Source: Dastarcus helophoroides (Eukaryota > Arthropoda > Insecta > Coleoptera > Bothrideridae). From it: DNA of 64,000 nt. The translations under genes and the position numbers were made by a program. The notes beneath the pieces were generated by a model, which had not been told where the DNA came from, did not search any database, and saw nothing but the letters and a program-made list of their open reading frames with translations. Of this stretch, positions 57,370 through 64,000 are shown in pieces (position 1 is the stretch's first letter; each line of letters starts with the position of its first letter). Location: positions 61,816,121 through 61,880,120 of the forward strand of contig CM053325.1 in NCBI GenBank assembly GCA_028583605.1. The letters run 5' to 3'.

Positions 57370-58242
57370 ATGCCAGCCTCGTGTCTTGCATGTAATGCTG
57401 CAGTAACTCCAACAACTCAATCGTTAAAATGCTCAATCTGCAAAAGATATTCACATGCCGAATGTCTAAATATACCTACTTCTGAAGTTAGTCTCATCCT
57501 TCAAGAAAAAATAAATTGGGCTTGTCCGAAATGCACTAAACCTGAAAGCCCTGATCGACCATTATCCGCTGCTTTTATAGAAAATTTATTAAAAAACCAG
57601 TTTGAGCTATTAAAAAGTGACTTAAAAACCGAAGTAAGACAAACTATGCAGGACGAGTTAAAATTGTTGTATGATCGAATTGATAAATTAGAGATTGAAC
57701 TGAAGCTTTCAAAAAGGGAAATTGCTGCATTAAAGGAAGCGCAACCCATCGCAACCAGAAATGAGTCTTCCCTCGAGTTTGAGGACGTGATGCGGGAATT
57801 TACAGAAAGACAAAAACGGGCTAAGAATATCATCATCTTTAACGCAGAAGAGGAACGGGGAATTTCGAAGCAGGAAAGCTTAATTCGTGACAGGCGCATA
57901 GTATCGGATATATTCAGAGTTATTAATCCTTCTATTAACGCTGAAGAATTGGAAATACAAAGACTTGGTCATGCCGTAGAAACCAATACATCTAGGCCCC
58001 TAAGAGTTATACTGGCTACTGATTCAGATGTCTCAAAAACTATTAAATTGGCTAAGAATTTGAGAAGCCATGAGCAATATAAACGGATTAGACTTTCATA
58101 TGACAAAACCATAAAACAACAAAATGCATACAAAGCATTAAAAAACGAATTAAATACAAGAACATCTAATGGAGAAGTTAATCTTAGGATTGTTTACAAC
58201 CAGGGCGTTCCAAGGATTACCAACGGAAAGGCTTTAAACTAA
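57370..58242 (+). CDS. LINE ORF1 with PHD finger, coiled coil and RNA-binding-like domain
   Basis: 290 codons, intact. Residues 5-55 hold a Cys4-His-Cys3 PHD finger (C5, C8, C21, C24, H29, C32, C52, C55). Residues of about 75-125 are charged and heptad-like (KLEIELKLSKREIAALKEA), a likely coiled coil for trimerisation. From about 140, KRAKNIIIFNAEEERG and RPLRVILATDSDVSKTIK resemble the RRM-like and C-terminal domains of LINE ORF1 proteins. The expected role is RNA binding and chaperoning in the retrotransposition particle; a PHD finger could also contact histone tails, which is inference. The start is the first ATG after an in-frame stop. Confidence 0.8.
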   Translation: MPASCLACNAAVTPTTQSLKCSICKRYSHAECLNIPTSEVSLILQEKINWACPKCTKPESPDRPLSAAFIENLLKNQFELLKSDLKTEVRQTMQDELKLLYDRIDKLEIELKLSKREIAALKEAQPIATRNESSLEFEDVMREFTERQKRAKNIIIFNAEEERGISKQESLIRDRRIVSDIFRVINPSINAEELEIQRLGHAVETNTSRPLRVILATDSDVSKTIKLAKNLRSHEQYKRIRLSYDKTIKQQNAYKALKNELNTRTSNGEVNLRIVYNQGVPRITNGKALN

Positions 58243-58244
58243 AT

Positions 58245-61133
58245 CCCCCCGATTACGAAATAATTTCCCTCCACACATACTATCAAAATGTGAGAGGTTT
58301 ACGATCCAAAATTCTTTCGTTTTATAACAATTTATTATTATGTAATTATGAAATAGTTGCATTAACTGAAACGTGGCTTAATTCAGATATATAATGCTAT
58401 GAGTTGTTTCCTAATAATTTCACAGTGTTTCGTAAGGACAGGGAGTATAATTTTCTCAATGTGACTAGAGGAGGTGGTGTCCTCCTCGCAATTTCTTATA
58501 AATTTCAAACCTCTGAACTTAATTTTAATCATATAACTGAAGCAATTCCTTTAGTTGATATTTGTGAAGTCAAAGTTACTTTGCACTCTAATGTAGCGAT
58601 CTTTGTCTTGGTTGTTTTTATACCTCCAACCTGTAGAGTTGCTGAGTGCGAGCTATTTTTTAAATTACTTGAACACTCTAATTTTGAGTTTAACTGTGAC
58701 AAACTAATGATTATTGGTGATTTCAATATTAGAAACTTTAATAACCCAAATGACAACTACTTTATGCCAATCAAGAATTTCATGCAAATTCAGGACCTTC
58801 ATCAATGCAATAATGTATTAAATTCCTCCGACAGGCTATTGGACTTAGTATTATCAAGTTTTAATTGTCATGTTCTGAAATCCACATTTCCTTTAGTTCC
58901 TGAAGACGCATATCATCCTGCGCTTGACATTAACGTTACTCTATCTTGTCAACGGTTTATTAATTTTGATGTCAATCATCAAGGCTATCGAGCCCAATCA
59001 TTTAATTTTAAAAAAGCGAACTACCTACTGCTATATGATTTATTATCTAATATTGACTGGAGTATACTGGAAACATTTAATGATGTGAACATTGCTTGCT
59101 CTACCTTGCTCTACGAAATCCTGACGAATACATTCGAATCTGCTATTCCGAGATATACACAGAAATCAAATTGTCGTACATGCTATCCACCATGGTTCGA
59201 TTCCCATTTAATAAAGTTAATAAAATTTAAAGGCAGCTTACACAAAAATTATTAGCGTACTCGCAATTCCAATGTATATGGGAACTTTGAATATTATAGA
59301 GCATTATGCAAAAAAATAGCTGACCAATCTTACAAAGAATATCTCTCGAACGTCCAGAATAGCATTTCTAATGATCCTAAAAAGTTTTGGTCTTTTATTC
59401 AAATAAAGAAAGGGAGAACAAGAATTCCTGGTGTTATGTCTTATCGTGCTGCACAATTGTCCACTCCTCGAGAGATTGTGGATGGGTTTGCAACTTTTTT
59501 TAAAAGTGTATACATAACACCCAGTAACACTCATAATTTAGATAATACGGCTACCAAATATTTCTCTCATTTTCCCGATACAGTCTCTATTTTGAATATA
59601 ACTGAAGCTGAAATATTAGAGGCACTAAAACGGTCAAAGGATAAGTTTACTTCTGGACCAGATGACGTTCCCAGCTTTCTGCTGAAAGATTGTGCTAACG
59701 TGTTTTCTAAACCGCTCACTATTCTATTTAATTTGTCTCTAAAAACATCTGAATTTCCGTCGCTGTGGAAACAGGCATGTATTACGCCAGTGTTTAAAAA
59801 GGGTACTGCAACGCAAATAAGCAACTACAGACCAATTTCGCTCCTTTGTAACTTTGCAAAGATATTTGAGTCGATTTTATACAAGCGCATACATGCATCA
59901 ATAAAAATTTTTATATCTGAGAATCAGCATGGTTTCGTTGAGAAAAGATCTACTGTAACAAATTTAGCTTCTTTCTCTCAGTATGTGGCTGAAGTCATTA
60001 ACCGTCATGGACAAGTTGATTGTGTATACACAGACTTTCAAAAAGCCTTTGTTCAAATTGATCATTTTATTCTCTTGCAAAAATTGCAACTTTATGGATT
60101 TTCAGACCGGCTGATACACTTTTTTATGTCATACCTAACAAATAGGGAGCAATTTGTCAAATATCGAAATTTTAAATCTAACACGTTCAGCCCAACATCG
60201 GGAGTTCCACAAGGCTCAAATCTCGGTCCTTTGATCTTTGTCTTATTCATCAATGATATTGTTTCTGTTATAAAATCATCCAAACTGCTTTTTGCAGATG
60301 ACTTAAAATTCTTTAGTTCCGTATCTTCTAATGAGGACTGTGTATTAATTCAAAAAGACATTGATGCTGTTGTTAAGTGGTGCAATGATAATCGGCTTTC
60401 TTTAAATATATCTAAATGTAATGTTGTTTCCTACTCGAGAAAAATCAATATAATCAAGCATGAGTATGAAATTAATAGTGTCATTTTAAGCAGATGTGAA
60501 TCCATAAGGGATCTAGGAGTTATTATGGATAGTAGTTTTAACTTTGCTTTGCACATTACTGAGGCACTTTCATCAGCATATAAAACATATGGCTTTCTGT
60601 GTAGAAATTGTAAAAATTTTAAAAACAAGAAATCTTTAGCATTATTATTTCAGTCGCTAGTACGAACACGTCTTGAATATGGCTCCCTCATCTGGTTTCC
60701 AATATATAATACTCATATTACAGCGTTAGAGTCAATTCAAAGGCGTTTCCTCAAATTCTTGTGTTTCATTCAAAATGGTGTTTACCCAGCTAGAGGCTGT
60801 GATCATAACTTTCTTTTAAATCGCTTCAATTTTATCAGTCTACAAACCCGAAGAATAACACATGGAATGAATTTCTTATACGGACTCCTCAATAATTGTA
60901 TAGATTGTCCAGGTTTACTTTCCAAGATTAACTTTTTGGTGCCAAGACAGAGTGCAAGATCAAAACAAATGTTCTATTGTGAGAATAGTCGTACTAACGC
61001 TATGGGCAGGTCTCCGCTAGTGATTCTCACAAAATATGCTAATGGTATTGCGGACAGTTTTGATTTCTATTCAGACAGTCGGGCCAAATTAAGAAAAACT
61101 ATCGAAGAGACGTTTAGCCACATTTCCTTATAA
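58245..61133 (+). pseudogene. LINE ORF2: endonuclease and reverse transcriptase with two in-frame stops
   Basis: One frame throughout, broken only by TAA at 58392 and TAG at 59253. The endonuclease starts at YYQNVRGLRSK, with ALTETWLNSDI just before the first stop, then RGGGVLLAIS, MIIGDFNIRNF and the LDLVLSS block. The polymerase carries SGPDDVPSFLLKDC, NYRPISLLCNFAKIFE, ENQHGFVEKRST, YTDFQKAFVQIDH, GVPQGSNLGPLIF and LLFADDLKFF. The FADD catalytic pair and the first catalytic Asp are intact; the usual final Asp of KAFD is Val. The C-terminal region ends normally. The ORF2 initiation codon is unclear; the frame overlaps the end of ORF1. Confidence 0.87.
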
Positions 61134-61319
61134 TTAATTTACTTTATTTATCTAATAATTAGTGTTTTCTCCGAGTAATTATTTTGTATAATTGATAATT
61201 ATTTATTTTTTCTTATGATCAAGTGCATCTACTCCCATCAATTTTTATTTTTTATTTTGTTTCTGTAATTGGGGCCTAAACCCTGTTGAAATATAATAAA
61301 CTATTATTATTATTATAAT

Positions 61320-62280
61320 GATATATCCGCCGCGCTTAGATAAAGAAATATGAGCTTGGAAGCCGAAGATACTTCGTTCGTTGATGACGTATTGGGAAAA
61401 GGGCAAAAATTTCTCTGCCTGACCAGAGTGAGGGCAACCGAAATCTAAGCGCCAAACACCGCTCTCCCATTTTACAAATGGTGCCTTTATTTTTTAACAT
61501 TTTGTTTTCAAATTTGGAGAACTTATAAAGCAAGGTTTTCGAATTTGCGCTTTGGAAGTACTTTTTTTCAATTCCGTTTAGTTTCAGAGATATTCGCTTC
61601 TGAATACAGGCAGAAAAAAGACAAATTGTACGCCCATTTGAGGGAATACTAAAAAATCTACTTCCAAAGTCCGAATTCCCCAACATTATTACAAATTTCA
61701 TTAAATTCTAAGTGATAGTATTGACGTAGTTTGTAAAATGGCAAGCGAAGAATTTCGACGTTTTAAGAATACCAGACCGCCGCCTTAATCTGAATTAGAA
61801 GAGAATAAAGCTGCAAAACCAGTCTTACAGAGAGCAGTTAACATCAGCTGCCATTGCTGCAATCTCGAGATAGTATGCACCAAAATGGTCATCGATAGGT
61901 TGGGTAATGATAAGCGAATTTCGTAAAAAAATATTTATTATTAAAGAACTCGAACAGCTATATATAAATATCAGTCTAACTATATTTTACATAAAAAAGT
62001 TCTATACAACATTCAACATAATAATTTATATATGCCACAAAAGAGTACATTTTTCAAATAGTACACGGTCAGATAGTTTATTCATATTTATCACAGAAAG
62101 ATCAATTGTTTAAAGCCTATAATTACTTGAAATGATGATTCCGTTACTATTGCCTGAAAATACTTACAATATACAAATTTAAGTGATAAACATCGAAACT
62201 GTATCGATTAAATTGTAACGAATTTTATTTATATCAGGGCTAAAAGCACCGGAAATACAAAATAAATACATACACACGAA
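61320..62280. other. stretch with no recognised gene
   Basis: Open frames up to 121 codons on the minus strand show no family and unremarkable composition. The part next to 62280 probably includes the 3' untranslated region of the small minus-strand gene. Confidence 0.4.
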
Positions 62281-62286
62281 TTTATT
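62281..62286 (-). terminator. candidate polyadenylation signal for the small minus-strand gene
   Basis: AATAAA on the minus strand, about 245 bp past the stop codon. Position only. Confidence 0.3.
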
Positions 62287-62530
62287 GTATACAACATTTT
62301 TTAAGCCCTTTCGAAACTATTAAAAAATAGAATTCTGCTCGACAACAGTTCTTATTGCAAATAATATTTAAAACGTTTAGTTTTTACATCTTTGGTAAGT
62401 TAATATTGGACAATTTTTTTTGACGAATTTATGGCCATTAAAAACACTCACAAGAATTCAAACAACAAATTGGACAAGTTATAGGCTTGTACGAAACAAA
62501 CGACGGCACAATTTCATTTTTAAAATAATA

Positions 62531-62743
62531 TCAACTAAAATACGTTTTATGGATATACATAACAATTATAGAAAACAGGAGCATTAAAATAATCATTTTA
62601 AAATCGGATCTTTCCTTCGTAGGAATGGCGTCGTCCTTGCGCAAGTTGTTAGTTATTGCTTCTTTAACGATGGTGTGCATCGAAGCAATATCCCTCGGTT
62701 CAGCTTCTTCGGCGTCGTCTTCTGAGTACTCTTGGCTAGACAT
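62531..62743 (-). CDS. small tail-anchored membrane protein candidate (70 aa)
   Basis: The protein has an acidic N-terminus (SSQEYSEDDAEEAEPRD), a polar middle and a C-terminal hydrophobic helix MIILMLLFSIIVMYI followed by a short basic/polar tail HKTYFS. This is the layout of tail-anchored proteins inserted after translation in the ER or mitochondrial outer membrane. I do not recognise the family. Codon use looks more balanced than the surrounding AT-rich frames, and AATAAA hexamers occur downstream on the same strand (62281-62286 and 62224-62229). An acceptor-like attatttcag lies about 75 bp upstream of the ATG, consistent with a 5' untranslated intron. It could also be a chance frame. Confidence 0.5.
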   Translation of the reverse strand: MSSQEYSEDDAEEAEPRDIASMHTIVKEAITNNLRKDDAIPTKERSDFKMIILMLLFSIIVMYIHKTYFS

Positions 62744-62991
62744 TCAGCGAAATTAGAAGGTGTTTTAGGTTGGCAGTAATGCACAACTTCGCCCAACAGA
62801 TTGCTTTATTAATTTATCCTGAAATAATTTAGTGGTAAAAATTCTGTTATAAAGCATCTTACTTAGGCATGCATTTTAAATTTGATTCTACCCAAAATAA
62901 GACTGCAGTGCGCAGCAAATATCGCATAAATGGTTAAAAAACATAAAATATATCACTTTTGTTCCTTACTTATAATGTAACAAATTCTAAT

Positions 62992-63235
62992 TTTGGTGTA
63001 ACGGACTGGTCCTTGGTTATCTTCAAAAACTGAAATACAAATCTTGTCCTCTGAAACCAATAAAGATTAGAAAACACAACACAGGTTACTGTAACGCGTT
63101 TCGATAGTTATCTGAAGATTATCTGAAGATAATAGATTGGCTATCGAAACGCGTTAGCCAGTAACCTTTGTTGTGTTTTCTAATCTTTCTTGGTTTCAGA
63201 GGACAAGATTTGTGTTTTTTTGAAGATTTGTATTT
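62992..63235. mobile_element. foldback MITE, copy 11 (near complete)
   Basis: Both long arms are present: ggtgtaacggactggtcctt at the left, cttggtttcagaggacaaga at the right, with acgcgtttcgatag and its inverse around a small core of attatctgaagat repeats. The 13-mer caaattctaattt lies at both outer edges, a possible target duplication or a shared element end. Confidence 0.82.
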
Positions 63236-63392
63236 CAAATTCTAATTTACTGGCGTACAAAAAAAACGTGCAATTTCTTCATCACCCTGAAGTACAACCA
63301 TTTAAAATTATAATTATCTCTCAAAAGTAAAAGCGAACATTATTTTAATATATTGGAGAATTTTCTGCATCTTTGCGAAGTATTGGTATTTT

Positions 63393-63535
63393 CATTCATA
63401 TTTTATTGGCTTTTTCTTCCCCAATTACTCCATCCATAATTCTTAGAATTTTCTGCAACCTTCTTGCCAATCCTTAACAGAAGCTGGCTGAAAATCTAGA
63501 ATTGTGGCGAAGAAAAAGCCAATAAAACACGAATG
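63393..63535. repeat. 31-bp inverted repeat, 81-bp spacer
   Basis: cattcatattttattggctt (63393-63423 overall) is answered at 63505-63535 by its inverse with few mismatches. It is probably the ends of a small foldback element or a structured RNA; nothing else supports either. Confidence 0.65.
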
Positions 63536-63539
63536 AAAT

Positions 63540-64000
63540 TTTGGAGAACTTGAAAGTGTTACAAAATGCAATTTAAGAGCATTAAGAAATTCGTATTCCG
63601 CGCGTAATATCGCGCGATGACAATTCTAATTTAAATGCATGCAAGTTTTAAAATCCAACAGGGTTCAGATTTGCAAAACTGCCAATAAAAATAATAAAAC
63701 AAAATGTCTATTTCTATAATAATTTGAATGCTGATGTGCAGTGTTTTAGTGAGGCGATGATTAAGTACTTAATACGCTCGCTGTGCCCATTTACTAGTGA
63801 ATCCGCTATAAACGCGTCATAATCAGAAGAGAACCAGCGCCACCTATTGAAAACTGATTACAACACATTTACGGTTAGTGTAGGTTGCAATACCTTTTTG
63901 TCATGTTCCTGTTATTAATCAGAGATGGCGCTATACACGAATTCCTTATAATTTTTTTTGTGAATTTTTTCTATATTTTAGTAGTTATTCTACTATTCGA
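63540..64000. other. stretch with no recognised feature
   Basis: AT-rich sequence; nothing recognised. Confidence 0.4.

Larger units (their letters stand above)
57300..61318 (+). mobile_element. CR1-group non-LTR retrotransposon, nearly intact
   Basis: ORF1 with a PHD finger and ORF2 with endonuclease and reverse transcriptase, without RNase H. It ends with gttgaaatataataaactat and a short att microsatellite (about 61298-61318) in place of poly(A), as in CR1-like LINEs. The 5' end is a guess and no target duplication was found. It lies immediately downstream of the copia element. Confidence 0.85.

Noticed and set aside
61336..61701. 121-codon minus-strand frame
   Set aside because: No recognisable domain, and AT-rich composition typical of non-coding sequence here; support is insufficient.

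Overview
This is a 64 kb window of a repeat-dense, AT-rich arthropod nuclear genome. It is almost certainly an insect: it carries a spliced pipe-type 2-O-sulfotransferase gene, a copia element with a copia-style primer site, a LOA-like LINE with a DUF4780-type ORF1, and a Tc1/mariner element with DD41D spacing. A beetle is possible, but the sequence does not settle the order. Coding density is very low. I support one clear host gene (pip) and one possible small host gene (62.5-62.7 kb, minus strand). The other convincing coding sequences belong to mobile elements, and all but one of these are broken.

Layout. 0-5 kb: AT-rich degenerate TCGAAATTTT-type sequence with higher-order tandem copies and three pieces of a foldback MITE. 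5.0-7.5 kb: an array of the word TACAAAA(T). 7.5-16.4 kb: gene-free sequence with a non-autonomous hAT element (10.8-11.7 kb), a PIF/Harbinger-like MITE split by a gypsy-like solo LTR (12.0-12.6 kb), a 142-bp direct repeat pair and more foldback MITEs. 16.5-18.7 kb: a complete Tc1/mariner element with 423-bp inverted repeats and a transposase broken by one homopolymer slip. 18.9-19.1 kb: a tRNA-derived SINE-like unit. 20.6-25.5 kb: a second TACAAAA(T) array with higher-order structure.

27.8-45.1 kb holds the pip gene on the plus strand. I could join seven exons in phase, through to the stop codon. Intron 1 holds a gypsy-like solo LTR beside another PIF-like MITE. The second intron is about 13.3 kb and holds a degraded LOA-type LINE (minus), a 21-bp minisatellite abutting the 5' end of that LINE, AT-rich sequence, and a 3.7 kb array built on CACGTGACCTTGA-like words. 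The array has about 35 exact copies of TGACCTTGA, which is the FTZ-F1/NR5 extended half-site. 45-52.5 kb: unclassified repeats, two inverted-repeat hairpins and a 2.17 kb element with matching termini and a 7-bp target duplication. 52.5-57.0 kb: a full-length copia element with near-identical LTRs and a perfect 5-bp target duplication but badly broken coding regions. 57.3-61.3 kb: a CR1-group LINE with an intact PHD-finger ORF1 and an ORF2 spoiled by only two in-frame stops. 61.3-64 kb: the small tail-anchored ORF, one full foldback MITE and a 31-bp inverted repeat.

How the parts fit. pip is the only pathway gene seen; its family encodes a Golgi sulfotransferase of embryonic dorsoventral patterning. 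The rest is a layered record of insertions: solo LTR inside MITE, MITE inside an older dispersed repeat, MITE inside a satellite, and LINE inside the pip intron. The least expected content is the set of long degenerate short-word arrays, especially the one inside pip. All identifications come from reading the sequence and from family knowledge; no database search was run.
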